A DNA stretch of 64,000 nucleotides from Cytobacillus oceanisediminis (GTDB lineage Bacteria > Bacillota > Bacilli > Bacillales > Cytobacillaceae). Location of the stretch: the NCBI RefSeq assembly GCF_004366035.1, contig NZ_SOEE01000008.1, positions 195,989-259,988 of the forward strand, read 5' to 3'. Below, in pieces: positions 1 to 8,169 of this stretch. The notes below the pieces were generated by a model. The model saw only the letters and a program-made list of their open reading frames with translations. It did no database searches and was not told where the DNA came from. A program made the position numbers and the translations under genes. Every line of letters begins with the position of its first letter. Within the stretch, counting starts at the first letter, position 1.

Positions 1-129
1 CGTTCCTGTTGCACCCAAAAGCGTCTGGTGCTTCTTGCCGGCATTAATTCCCTCCACAATTTTTTTGATTGCCCCAGGCTGATCGCCCTGAGGGGAATAT
101 TTTGAAACTAATTCAAATTGATCCTTCAC
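1..129 (-). CDS. uvrB: UvrB, excinuclease ABC subunit B (N-terminal 43 codons, runs off the window)
   Basis: The first 43 residues translate as [20 protein letters not shown] onward and end in LLGATGT, the start of the UvrB Walker A motif GATGTGKT. UvrB is the DNA-damage verifying helicase subunit of nucleotide excision repair, working with UvrA and UvrC in the cytoplasm. The start is GTG at 127-129, preceded by a GGGAGG ribosome site seven bases upstream. The gene continues beyond base 1. A LexA-type box lies about 160 bp upstream, and csbA precedes it as in Bacillus subtilis (csbA-uvrB-uvrA). Confidence 0.95.
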   Translation of the reverse strand, partial: MKDQFELVSKYSPQGDQPGAIKKIVEGINAGKKHQTLLGATGT

Positions 130-288
130 CTATAAGCCTCCCGTTCAAATTACTTTTATCTATATATTAATCACAAACCAGCATTGAAAGAATTTAAGAT
201 CCGGGATGCATGGCTGATTTGTCAGTTTTTTACTCAAAACTCATATCATCATTCTACCACAAAGAGCCTAAAACAAACCAACAATATG

Positions 289-302
289 CGAACGGATATT
301 CG
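289..302 (-). promoter_or_regulatory. LexA (DinR) SOS box upstream of uvrB
   Basis: CGAACGGATATTCG matches the Bacillus SOS operator CGAAC-N4-GTTCG with one mismatch (A for G in the right half). It lies between the csbA terminator and uvrB, whose Bacillus homologue is LexA-controlled. Site by similarity only. Confidence 0.7.
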
Positions 303-371
303 TTTTTTTAATTTGCCGAGAAAATATTGCTTGGGAAATATGCCGAATTTTTGAGGGAGATGTCGAAGCAA

Positions 372-424
372 GGTTAATCAATCGTTTGATTAACCCCCTG
401 AAATTAAATCAATCGTTTGATTGA
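372..424. promoter_or_regulatory. Two near-identical palindromic operator-like sites
   Basis: The first site, 372-395, is a perfect 10-bp inverted repeat GGTTAATCAA / TTGATTAACC around TCGT. The second, 407-422, repeats AATCAA-TCGT-TTGATT. The shared core AATCAATCGTTTGATT is 16 bp and the centres are 31 bp apart, about three DNA turns. Neither has a following T-run, so they are not terminators. They look like a tandem operator for a dimeric repressor, perhaps TetR-like, between csbA and uvrB. The regulator is not identified. Confidence 0.5.
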
Positions 425-479
425 TATTGATTAATAGCTGATTTTACGCAGGCATTAATGCAGCTGAAATTACATTAAG

Positions 480-513
480 CAAAAAACCTGTCGATGCGTT
501 TATTCGACAGGTT
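480..513 (-). terminator. Rho-independent terminator after csbA
   Basis: Perfect 10-bp stem AACCTGTCGA / TCGACAGGTT with a 9-base loop, followed on the minus strand by TTTTTT. It separates csbA from uvrB transcription. Confidence 0.85.
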
Positions 514-522
514 CCGCAAAAA

Positions 523-759
523 TTATTCCGCACTTGGCTTTGTTTTGGGCTTCAGTTTTTGAGCGTACCAAAACCCGACAGTCAATGAAAGTGCGTCTAT
601 AACAATCAAGGCAAAAGAATTTGTATACCCTTTATAGACAGAAGCCGCAATCAGTCCCACCGTCAATACAAGCCCAATCACACGATTATAGCTTACTCTC
701 GTAAAGAGCAATACCAGCAGGCCAGGCAGCAGCAGAGCTGACAAGTACTTTAATGCCAA
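523..759 (-). CDS. csbA: CsbA family small membrane protein
   Basis: A 78-residue hydrophobic protein with about three membrane segments. The LLFTRVSYNRVIG region and the KGYTNSFALIVIDALSL region match B. subtilis CsbA (76 aa), a sigma-B dependent membrane protein of unknown function. I place the start at TTG 757-759, six bases after AGAAGGTG, because it aligns with the known protein. An upstream GTG at 784-786 would add nine residues but has no ribosome site. It precedes uvrB as in B. subtilis. A sigma-A-like TTGTAC-17-TATTCT lies upstream; I see no clear sigma-B promoter. Confidence 0.88.
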   Translation of the reverse strand: MALKYLSALLLPGLLVLLFTRVSYNRVIGLVLTVGLIAASVYKGYTNSFALIVIDALSLTVGFWYAQKLKPKTKPSAE

Positions 760-908
760 CCAAAACACCTTCTTTTGTTTATTCACAAAAATTTAAGGTT
801 TCTATCATTAGAATAGCTTTTCATAAGCAGATGTACAAGTTTTTTCAGGGTTATTCCCTCTGTTCTTTCACATAATAAGAAAAAGTACTTATTATGGAGG
901 AATGCATC

Positions 909-1184
909 ATGGCAAGAAGAAAAAAACGCCCGCTTGTGCCGGATTCAAGAGCGGCATTAGACCAGCTGAAAAATCAGGTAATGGCAAACCAGGGATACCA
1001 TGTTGACAGTGAAAATCCAGATGGCGTGAAATATGAAATTGCCGAGGAGGCCGGTGTGCCATTGAAGCCGGGCTATAACGGCCGTCTTACATCCAAACAG
1101 GCAGGAACAGTTGGCGGGAAGATTGGCGGAAGTATGGTGAAGGAGCTTATTCGAATGGCACAGGAACGGATGAAGGAACAGTAG
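909..1184 (+). CDS. Alpha/beta-type small acid-soluble spore protein
   Basis: A 91-residue protein with the two conserved SASP blocks: YEIAEEAGVPLKPGYNG (residues about 46-62), which contains the GPR protease cleavage region, and LTSKQAGTVGGKIGG near the C-terminus. These proteins coat DNA in the forespore and protect it from UV and heat, and are degraded on germination. The N-terminal ARRKKRPLVPDSRAALDQLK is longer and more basic than in SspA/SspB. The start is ATG 909, after GGAGG at 896-900. CATAATA at 871-877 resembles a sigma-G -10 box. The paralogue cannot be assigned. Confidence 0.93.
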   Translation: MARRKKRPLVPDSRAALDQLKNQVMANQGYHVDSENPDGVKYEIAEEAGVPLKPGYNGRLTSKQAGTVGGKIGGSMVKELIRMAQERMKEQ

Positions 1185-1302
1185 GAAATCGCGAACTTTT
1201 GGAAAAGCATTATGAAATTGAGGCAATTAATTGGAGGAGAAGAATCAGCATTTTGGGGCCGAACAACACTCCAATTTGAGGAAATGACTCACTAAAATAA
1301 GG

Positions 1303-1331
1303 AAAAGCTATCCCGCAAAAGGATAGCTTTT
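1303..1331. terminator. Bidirectional terminator between the spore protein gene and the M20 hydrolase gene
   Basis: Perfect 11-bp stem AAAAGCTATCC / GGATAGCTTTT with a 7-base loop and flanking A/T tracts. It serves the convergent genes on both sides. Confidence 0.85.
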
Positions 1332-1335
1332 ATTC

Positions 1336-2544
1336 TTATTCAGCAGCCTTCCGCTCTAGAAATTCCTGTTTAACGGATTTTAGCAGCTCTGGGTCCGTTA
1401 CCAGCTGGAAGGCAGTGAGTGCGAGCCCTTTTGCCCCGGTTATCAGTGCTTCGTCTCCTTTTACAGATGCTGCAGCCTCACGAAACGGAACGGTATGGGC
1501 AACAAGATCATCAGCACCAATTTTAATATAAGGATGAATGGTTGGCACCACCTGGCTGATGTTGCCTGCATCCGTCGAGCCGATTCCATCTCTGTCCCCT
1601 TCCACGACCGTTTCTCCCAGGTCTTCAATCACTTCTTTAAACACTTGGTCATATGTCTTGTTTAACAGCAGGTTATCAACTTCATTTTGAAAAGCAATGA
1701 CATTGAGCTTTGCTCCTGTTGCCAATGCGGCGCCTTCGGCGACAGCTTTAACCTTCCGTGTTACCTCATTAAGACTGGTTCTGGTTGAAGCACGGATGAA
1801 GAATCTGGCTTTTGCATACTCAGGGATAATATTTGGAGCATCCCCGCCATGAGTAATAATGCCATGGATTCGCACATCATCCTTTAATTGCTGACGAAGA
1901 GCATTAATTCCGTTAAACAGCTGAATAACTGCATCAAGGGCATTGATTCCTTCCTCCGGTGAAGCCGCCGCATGGGCAGGCTTGCCGATAAACTCGAAGT
2001 CAAGCGGATCAACTGCCAGTGATGAACTGGTCAGGCGGGTATGGTTTGATGGATGAACCATTAGGGCCGCATCAATGCCTTCAAGCAAGCCATGCTTCAC
2101 AAAGCTGCCTTTTGCACTTCCATTTGGGCCGCCTTCTTCTGCCGGGGTTCCAAATACTACTGCTTCTCCTCCGGTCTCATCAATAGCCTTGCTCAATGCA
2201 ATGGCTGCTGCCACACTTGTCGTGCCAATGATATTGTGACCGCATCCATGCCCTAGCCCGGGAAGGGCATCATATTCTGCAAGGAATGCAATAGACGGCC
2301 CCGGTTTATCGGATTTTTTCCGGGCAAGGAAAGCTGTTTCATGCCCGGCCACTGCCCGCTCAACTTCAAAACCCTCCTTCTCAAGGATGCCTGAAAGCAA
2401 GCCAGAGGCAAAAAACTCCTCATTTCCTATTTCCGGGTTCGCATGGATCTGGTGGCTTGCGGAAAGATAAAGTTCTTTATTATCCTCAACATTTTTCTTG
2501 ATTGCTTCTTTCAGTTCAGATAGTGCTTTTACAGGTGCCGCCAT
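1336..2544 (-). CDS. M20 family metal-dependent amidohydrolase in the methionine uptake operon
   Basis: A 402-residue zinc hydrolase of the M20D (AbgB/aminoacylase-like) group. Metal-site motifs are visible: HxxPE near residue 35 (HANPEIGNEE), GHGCGHN near 97-103, GTPAEEGG near 132, and HPSNH. The dimerisation insert carries GKPAHAAASPEEGINALDA. It is the last gene of a metN-metP-metQ operon, 23 bp after metQ, which suggests it removes acyl groups from N-acyl methionine or other imported sulfur amino-acid derivatives. That substrate is an inference from context. Two ATGs follow AAAGGAGG; the second, seven bases away, is better placed. Confidence 0.85.
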   Translation of the reverse strand: MAAPVKALSELKEAIKKNVEDNKELYLSASHQIHANPEIGNEEFFASGLLSGILEKEGFEVERAVAGHETAFLARKKSDKPGPSIAFLAEYDALPGLGHGCGHNIIGTTSVAAAIALSKAIDETGGEAVVFGTPAEEGGPNGSAKGSFVKHGLLEGIDAALMVHPSNHTRLTSSSLAVDPLDFEFIGKPAHAAASPEEGINALDAVIQLFNGINALRQQLKDDVRIHGIITHGGDAPNIIPEYAKARFFIRASTRTSLNEVTRKVKAVAEGAALATGAKLNVIAFQNEVDNLLLNKTYDQVFKEVIEDLGETVVEGDRDGIGSTDAGNISQVVPTIHPYIKIGADDLVAHTVPFREAAASVKGDEALITGAKGLALTAFQLVTDPELLKSVKQEFLERKAAE

Positions 2545-2570
2545 CATTGTTCCTCCTTTACAAATAATTT

Positions 2571-3398
2571 TTACCAGCCAATATCACTTAAAGGAATAAA
2601 AGTCGGGATCATGCTTCCGTCATATTCTTTCGTGATGAAATCAGCTACATCATCTTCCTGGTAAAGTTCAGCAATTCTCTTAAGCGTTTTGTTGTCCTTG
2701 TCTTCTGTTCTGACAGCGATAATATTTACATACGGAGTAGCGGTTTCGCTTTCCATAAAAACTGAATCCTTAGTTGGGTTAAAGCCTGCTTCTACGGCAA
2801 TTCCGTTATTGATTACAGAAGCAGAGACATCCGGAAGTGCACGCGGCGTCTGCGCTGATACCATTTCTACAAATTCAAGGTTCTTCGGATTTTCAACGAT
2901 TTTATTCAAGTCCAGGTTTCCGTCATAGTCCTCGGATAATTTGATCAGGCCGGCTTCCTCCAGTAAAAGAAGGGCTCTTCCGCCATTTGAAGCATCATTT
3001 GGAATGGCAATTTTGCCGCCTTCCGGAATGTCTTCTACAGATTTTACTTTTTCAGAATAAAGACCCATTGGTGCTAAAACAGTTGTCGCAATCGGTGAAA
3101 GATCCATATTATGCTCTTTAATAAAAGTGTCAAAATAAGCGACTGTTTGGAATGCGTTCACATCAAGATCGCCTTCTGCAAGGGCAACGTTCGGCTGCAC
3201 ATAGTCAGAGAATGTCACAACCTCAATTTCAATGCCTTCCTTTTCAGCCTTCTCTGCAATAAAGTCCCAGATGCGTGTATCTGATCCGCTGACACCTAAT
3301 TTAATCTTTTTTGTTTCTTCTCCGCCAGTTGTGCTTGAGCATGCTGCAGTGAACACAGCCAATGCTAAAATAATGAATGTTAAGAATAGTTTTTTCAT
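2571..3398 (-). CDS. metQ: MetQ, methionine-binding lipoprotein of the ABC importer
   Basis: A 275-residue NlpA/MetQ family lipoprotein. The signal peptide MKKLFLTFIILALAVFTAAC ends in a lipobox with Cys20 as the lipidation site. Family motifs include KLGVSGSDTRIWDF and the DLDVNAFQTVAYFDTF segment. It binds methionine (L- or D-) outside the membrane and delivers it to MetP/MetN. It lies 18 bp after metP and is controlled by the upstream SAM-I riboswitches. Confidence 0.95.
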   Translation of the reverse strand: MKKLFLTFIILALAVFTAACSSTTGGEETKKIKLGVSGSDTRIWDFIAEKAEKEGIEIEVVTFSDYVQPNVALAEGDLDVNAFQTVAYFDTFIKEHNMDLSPIATTVLAPMGLYSEKVKSVEDIPEGGKIAIPNDASNGGRALLLLEEAGLIKLSEDYDGNLDLNKIVENPKNLEFVEMVSAQTPRALPDVSASVINNGIAVEAGFNPTKDSVFMESETATPYVNIIAVRTEDKDNKTLKRIAELYQEDDVADFITKEYDGSMIPTFIPLSDIGW

Positions 3399-3416
3399 GA
3401 TGTGTTTCCTCCTAAT

Positions 3417-4067
3417 TTATCTTCTTCTGATTTTTTTGGATAAGATATTTCCGAATGACTGCAGGCCTTGGACCATGACAACTAAGATCGCAACAGTAAT
3501 CAGCATGACTGTTGTATCGAATCGCTGGTAGCCGTAGGTAATGGCGAGGTCACCAAGCCCGCCGCCTCCGACTGCCCCGGCCATAGCCGATGCTCCGACC
3601 AATCCGATTGTCGCAATTGTAAAGCCTAATACCAGCGAACTAAGTGCTTCTGGAATCAGGAACTTTAATATTATCTGGCCCGGTGTTGCTCCCATTGCTT
3701 CTGCGGCTTCTATGACTCCCGGGTCTACCTCAAGCAATGAGTTTTCTATTAATCTTGCAATATATGGCCCGGCATAAAAGACAAGCGGCACTACGGCTGC
3801 AGCCGTACCAATCGATGTTCCAACAATAAGCCTGGTAATGGGGATAATGGCTACCATTAAAATAATGAAGGGAACCGATCTGAAAATATTAATAATGCTG
3901 TTTATGATGTTAAAAACAACAAGGTTTTCCAGCAGATGCCCTTTCCTTGTCACGACAAGCAATATGCCAAGCGGCAGTCCGATAACAGCTGAAAACAGCA
4001 ATGAGAATGCCACCATTTGAATCGTTTCGATTAAGGCTTCGATGATTTTTTCCTGGTTAACTAGCAC
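3417..4067 (-). CDS. metP: MetP (MetI), methionine ABC transporter permease
   Basis: A 216-residue integral membrane protein with five predicted segments and the permease loop EAAEAMGATPGQIILKFLIPEA, which couples to the MetN ATPase. The ending QSFGNILSKKIRRR is typical of MetI/MetP. The start is GTG 4065-4067, which overlaps the end of metN by 11 bp with an upstream AAGGAAG, so translation is probably coupled. It forms the channel of the methionine importer. Confidence 0.95.
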   Translation of the reverse strand: MLVNQEKIIEALIETIQMVAFSLLFSAVIGLPLGILLVVTRKGHLLENLVVFNIINSIINIFRSVPFIILMVAIIPITRLIVGTSIGTAAAVVPLVFYAGPYIARLIENSLLEVDPGVIEAAEAMGATPGQIILKFLIPEALSSLVLGFTIATIGLVGASAMAGAVGGGGLGDLAITYGYQRFDTTVMLITVAILVVMVQGLQSFGNILSKKIRRR

Positions 4068-5088
4068 GTGTTGTCACTTCCTTTATTGAAACTTTTTCCT
4101 GGCTGATGTACTGAATAGCACGTCTGATTTCACTGTCCGGACCTTGGAATTCGACAATCAGGTTACCAAACGGCGTTCCCTGAAGTTCAGTAATATTTCC
4201 AAACAGGACGTTGAAGTCGATATTAAACTTTTTGGCAACCTGCGAGAGGAGCGGCTGCCCGGCAGAATTTCCAACAAAGTTGATTCTAAATACCTTTTGA
4301 AGCCCTTGCTGTTTTTCAATCACTTCTTTAATAGAGTCAGGGATTTGATCATTCATGACAGTGCTGACAAAGTTCTTCGCTGTTGGTGTTTTTGGTGAGG
4401 AAAAGACATTGAAGACGGTTCCTTCTTCGATAATTTTTCCTGCCTCTATTACAGCGACACGATCACAGATCTCTCTGATTACAGACATTTCATGGGTAAT
4501 GATCAGTATAGTAATGTTGTATTCTTTATTTATTTTTTTCAGCAGCTGCAGGATTGAGCTGGTTGTCTGCGGATCCAGCGCTGAAGTTGCTTCATCACAT
4601 AATAGAATGGAAGGCTGGGTCGCCAGCGCCCTGGCAATTCCGATCCGCTGCTTTTGCCCGCCTGACAGCTGATCAGGATAGCTGTTAGCCTTGTCTGCAA
4701 GCCCCACGAATTCTAATAGTTCATGGACACGCTTTTTGATTTCATCTTTTGGGAGCTTAGCCAGTGTGAGCGGCATCGCCACATTGGCATACACTGTTTT
4801 TGAGTTTAAAAGGTTAAAATGCTGAAAGACCATCCCGATGTTTCTTTTCACTTCGCGAATTTCTCTTACAGATAAAGCCATCAGATCATGTCCGCTGACA
4901 ATGACCTTTCCTGAAGTCGGCTTCTCCAGCCAATTGACACAGCGTATCAAAGAGCTCTTTCCCGCACCGCTGAAGCCGATGACTCCGAAAATCTCACCCT
5001 TGTTAATCTTTAAGTCTATTCCATTTAAGGCAGCTACCTGCTGGCCTCCGCTTTCAAAGACTTTCTTTAAATTCTGAAACTCTATCAT
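4057..5088 (-). CDS. metN: MetN, methionine ABC transporter ATPase
   Basis: A 343-residue ATPase with Walker A GFSGAGKSS (about 38-46), signature LSGGQKQR (about 140-147), Walker B LLCDEATSALD and switch His (THEMSV). The C-terminal 90 residues are the NIL/ACT-like regulatory domain of MetN proteins, which binds methionine and inhibits transport. It heads the metN-metP-metQ-M20 operon, 110 bp downstream of the proximal S-box. The ribosome site AGGAGAGAGG sits four to five bases before ATG. Confidence 0.96.
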   Translation of the reverse strand: MIEFQNLKKVFESGGQQVAALNGIDLKINKGEIFGVIGFSGAGKSSLIRCVNWLEKPTSGKVIVSGHDLMALSVREIREVKRNIGMVFQHFNLLNSKTVYANVAMPLTLAKLPKDEIKKRVHELLEFVGLADKANSYPDQLSGGQKQRIGIARALATQPSILLCDEATSALDPQTTSSILQLLKKINKEYNITILIITHEMSVIREICDRVAVIEAGKIIEEGTVFNVFSSPKTPTAKNFVSTVMNDQIPDSIKEVIEKQQGLQKVFRINFVGNSAGQPLLSQVAKKFNIDFNVLFGNITELQGTPFGNLIVEFQGPDSEIRRAIQYISQEKVSIKEVTTRAS

Positions 5089-5198
5089 GCAGCCTCTCTC
5101 CTTTTCTAAACGTTATATATAATTATCCCTATATGAAAACTAAGAATTATATCCTGAAATTTACCCCTTCCATCAGAAGAGGTTTTTTGAAGTCCCCT

Positions 5199-5297
5199 CC
5201 TTATCTTTCAGGCTTATCGCCTGCTGGATTTGGCACAGTGCAGTCTGCCTGCTGCCGAAGCTTCATTGGGCCAGGTCCCTCTGCTTCTCTCGATAAG
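5199..5297 (-). promoter_or_regulatory. SAM-I riboswitch aptamer, proximal copy
   Basis: On the minus strand the S-box landmarks appear in order: CTTATCGAGAGAAGCAGAGG, GGACCTGGCCCAATGAAGC, TTCGGCAGCAGGC, TGTGCCAAATCCAGC, and closing GAAAGATAAGGAG. This is the SAM-I aptamer that turns methionine genes off when SAM is abundant. The following stretch (5160-5195) can form CCTCTTC-TGAT-GGAAGGGG, but it is followed by TAAATTTC rather than a T-run, so a normal terminator is not obvious. Confidence 0.92.
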
Positions 5298-5351
5298 AAT
5301 TATTCATATGTTTATGAATAGAATCTTGATGCATTTTTTTCGGATAAAAAC

Positions 5352-5380
5352 AAAAACCCTCTTCTAAAGAAAGAAGAGGG
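5352..5380 (-). terminator. Terminator of the distal SAM-I riboswitch
   Basis: Stem CCCTCTTC / GAAGAGGG followed on the minus strand by TTTTTGTTTTT. It lies immediately after the distal aptamer. Its 5' strand can alternatively pair with the AAGGAGAGG at the aptamer 3' end, which is the usual antiterminator arrangement. Confidence 0.9.
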
Positions 5381-5401
5381 CAGCATTTATCAATGGTCCT
5401 C

Positions 5402-5498
5402 TCCTTATCTTTCAAGCAATGCTTGCTGGATTTGGCACGGTACATGCTGTCCGCTGCCGAGGTGTCATAGGGCCAGTCCCTCAACCTCTCTTGATAAG
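5402..5498 (-). promoter_or_regulatory. SAM-I riboswitch aptamer, distal copy
   Basis: The minus strand shows CTTATCAAGAGAGGTTGAGG, GGACTGGCCCTATGACACC, TCGGCAGCGGAC, CCGTGCCAAATCCAGC and GAAAGATAAGGAGAGG, the conserved SAM-I elements. With the proximal copy it forms a tandem riboswitch leader for metN-metP-metQ. Confidence 0.93.
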
Positions 5499-5534
5499 AA
5501 GATTTTTATTATTCGGTTGTTTAATATGCTTACT

Positions 5535-5564
5535 ACTTTACCACCTTAAAGAAAAGGATGTCAA
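5535..5564 (-). promoter_or_regulatory. Sigma-A promoter of the methionine operon
   Basis: TTGACA at 5559-5564 and TAAAGT at 5535-5540 (minus strand), 18 bp apart, just upstream of the distal SAM-I aptamer. The -35 lies directly after the stop codon of the EamA gene. Confidence 0.6.
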
Positions 5565-5572
5565 TCATTATT

Positions 5573-6487
5573 TCAAATATTTTCGCTTGATCCATTTTCA
5601 AAAATTTCTGTTACTTTAACGGAGCTATCTTTACGGTGAATAATCATCACACCTGCTAGAGCGATCATACCACCCGCAATGGATAATATAGTCGGCACCT
5701 CTCCCAGCCAAATCCAAGCAATGACAAACGCTATTGCTGGTGTCAGATAAAGAGAGCTTGTCGCTTCAGAAGTCCCTCCTATGGACGCAAGAAAAGCGAG
5801 GGCAATATATGGAACTACCGTTGGAAAAATCCCCAAATAGATGACACTAAAAGTGGATTCGGCCGACGCATGAAGGATCCCATTACCAAGCCCTGGAAGA
5901 TAAATCAGCATAAAACTAGTCCCTGCCCATACCGTATAGGATGTAAATGACAAAAATCCGTATTTATTAAAATATTTAGTCTGAAACACGAAATAGATGC
6001 TTTCTGAAACGGAAGCAAGCAGGACGAATAAAACACCGGTTTGGAGTTCAAACCCGCCTCCTGCACCAAGCGAAATAAGTGCGGCACCCGCAAAACTGAC
6101 TGCGGAACCAGTCCACCTTACCCTTCCAAACCTTTCCCTTAAAAATAGAGCAGCCAAAGCAGCCGAAAAGATCGGCGTCATTGATACAATCAAGCTTGCC
6201 GGCCCGGCGCTTACTGTTTTTTCCCCAATGTTGAGTGCTGTGTGATAAACCGTAAAACCAAGGAATCCAAGTATAAAAATAGCAGGAAGATCTCTCATAT
6301 CCGGAAGGCGCATCTTTGTCAGCAGCGCTAAGACACCAAGTGCAGCGGAACCAACTAAAAGTCTAAAAAGGGCAAGGTGCTCCGGGGAGTACGATTCAAG
6401 CCCAGCCCGAATTCCCGGGAATGCGGATGCCCATAGAATGATGATAGAACTATGCGCCCCGATTATCATTAGTTTTTTATGAGCCAA
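5573..6487 (-). CDS. EamA (DMT superfamily) transporter
   Basis: About 304 residues with ten hydrophobic segments arranged as two EamA repeats. Typical pieces are WASAFPGIRAGLESYSPEHL at the start and GGTSEATSSLYLTPAIAFVI in the second half. These are drug/metabolite exporters of the inner membrane, often for amino acids. It is divergent from a MocR regulator, like ydfC/ydfD and ycxC/ycxD of B. subtilis, so the regulator probably controls it. The likely start is TTG 6485-6487, six bases after GGGGG; ATG 6493 or 6508 are alternatives. The substrate is not identifiable. Confidence 0.85.
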   Translation of the reverse strand: MAHKKLMIIGAHSSIIILWASAFPGIRAGLESYSPEHLALFRLLVGSAALGVLALLTKMRLPDMRDLPAIFILGFLGFTVYHTALNIGEKTVSAGPASLIVSMTPIFSAALAALFLRERFGRVRWTGSAVSFAGAALISLGAGGGFELQTGVLFVLLASVSESIYFVFQTKYFNKYGFLSFTSYTVWAGTSFMLIYLPGLGNGILHASAESTFSVIYLGIFPTVVPYIALAFLASIGGTSEATSSLYLTPAIAFVIAWIWLGEVPTILSIAGGMIALAGVMIIHRKDSSVKVTEIFENGSSENI

Positions 6488-6618
6488 CTTCATCCCCCTT
6501 ATCAACATTTCCAGCCATTATCTGTGCTGCTTTTCATGATAGTTAATAACTGATACAATGTCCTCAACCAATTAGGAAAGAATTTTGCCAGCCAATTTTC
6601 ATGAAGGCGGTTATGCGG

Positions 6619-8043
6619 ATGGATACAACACAATTGCCAAAATATCAGCAAATTATTGAGACTATTAAAGAGAAGATTTCCAAAGGTGAATGGCCAATCG
6701 GAAGTAAAATTCCAAGCCAGCGGAAACTGGCTGAGGAGTTTGGAGTAAACCGAAGCACAATTATCACTGCTCTGGAAGAACAGGCTGCAGATGGACTAAT
6801 AGAAGGGAAAACAGGGGTTGGCACTAAGGTTATTAATAATACATGGACACTTCTCGCTTCCAGGCAGTCTGCCAACTGGAGTGAATATATCGATACAGGG
6901 ATACACAGAGCAAGCGAAAAAATCGTTCAGGAAATTAATGACTTAGAAATGGATCCCGCTTTTATACAGCTCAGCAAAGGAGAGCTTTCCCCTGAAATTT
7001 TCCCTGTGCAAACGATGCAGAAAGTTCTAAAGGAAGCTGCTGATGAATTGAGTGAACTCGGTTATGAGGAACCAAAGGGATATTTGCCATTAAGACAGGC
7101 AGTCAGTGAGTATTTGGCAGCATCCGGAATATACGCTTCTCCTTCCTCCATACTTATTGTTTCTGGAGGTCTGCAAGCCCTTCAGCTTGTTTCACTGGGC
7201 CTTGTGCAAAGAGGGGCACCCGTATTTCTGGAAAAGCCCTCTTACTTATATTCATTACAGCTCTTCCGTTCATCAGGCATGAATTTAAAAGGCCTGCCAA
7301 TGGATAAGGAGGGAATTATTACGAAAAGCATCTCTTTGAAGAAATATGAAAAAGGGAAATCCATTTTATACACGATTCCTTCATATCATAATCCTACTGG
7401 AATTTTAATGACAGAAAAAAGAAGGAGGGAACTGCTTGATGTTTGCAGAATAGAACAGCTGCCAATTGTGGAAGACGATATTTACCGTGAGCTTTGGCTT
7501 GATGAAATGCCCCCTCCACCATTAAAAGCAATGGACAAAAACGGCCAGGTCCTTTATATGGGAAGCTTGTCGAAAACATTGAGTCCAGGACTTCGAATAG
7601 GCTGGGTAGCAGCACCTGAACCTGTTATCGACCGGCTTGCCGATCTTAAAATGCAGACTGACTATGGTTCAAGTTCACTATCACAAAGGGCAGCTGAAAA
7701 ATGGCTGTCCACCGGGCTCTATCAAAAGCATATAGAAAATGTACGTGAGCAGCTGAGAGTTCGTCGTCATACTGCCCTAAATACATTAGATGAACACCTG
7801 TCCGGGATAGCAGAATGGAATTCTCCGGAAGGAGGGTTTTTTATATGGCTGAAAGTACCGTCTACTATTCCAATTCGACTCCTCTATCGGCAGGCTATTT
7901 CAAGAAAACTGCTGCTTAATCCCGGCAGCATATACAGTGACGGGCCGAATCATTTTATACGAATTTCATATGCTTATGCCTCCCTGGGGGAACTGCAGGA
8001 AGGTATATTGATCCTTGGAGAGGAAATTAGAAAGCTCCTATGA
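6619..8043 (+). CDS. MocR/GntR-family regulator with aminotransferase domain
   Basis: About 474 residues. An N-terminal GntR winged helix (SKIPSQRKLAEEFGVNRSTI) is followed by a fold-type I aminotransferase-like domain with GYEEPKGYLPLRQAVSEYL, YHNPTG, and the pyridoxal phosphate lysine in SLSKTLSPGLRIGW (about residue 319). Such proteins are transcription factors using PLP or an aminated ligand as effector. It is divergent from the EamA transporter, 110 bp apart, its probable target. ATG 6619 starts MDTTQLPKYQQ after AAGGCGG; ATG 6601 is an upstream alternative. Confidence 0.9.
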   Translation: MDTTQLPKYQQIIETIKEKISKGEWPIGSKIPSQRKLAEEFGVNRSTIITALEEQAADGLIEGKTGVGTKVINNTWTLLASRQSANWSEYIDTGIHRASEKIVQEINDLEMDPAFIQLSKGELSPEIFPVQTMQKVLKEAADELSELGYEEPKGYLPLRQAVSEYLAASGIYASPSSILIVSGGLQALQLVSLGLVQRGAPVFLEKPSYLYSLQLFRSSGMNLKGLPMDKEGIITKSISLKKYEKGKSILYTIPSYHNPTGILMTEKRRRELLDVCRIEQLPIVEDDIYRELWLDEMPPPPLKAMDKNGQVLYMGSLSKTLSPGLRIGWVAAPEPVIDRLADLKMQTDYGSSSLSQRAAEKWLSTGLYQKHIENVREQLRVRRHTALNTLDEHLSGIAEWNSPEGGFFIWLKVPSTIPIRLLYRQAISRKLLLNPGSIYSDGPNHFIRISYAYASLGELQEGILILGEEIRKLL

Positions 8044-8169
8044 GAATAGTACCTGACAAGGGATCCTTTTCACAGTTTGGCATAGAGTGAAATTTATCCT
8101 ATATGTCAAACTAAACATGTATTGTATAATGATGGAAAAGTGCTATTTTTCAAAAAGGAGGGACAGAAA

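Noticed and set aside
372-424. Palindromes near uvrB as terminators
   Set aside because: AT-rich stems without a T-run on either strand; operator-like symmetry fits better.
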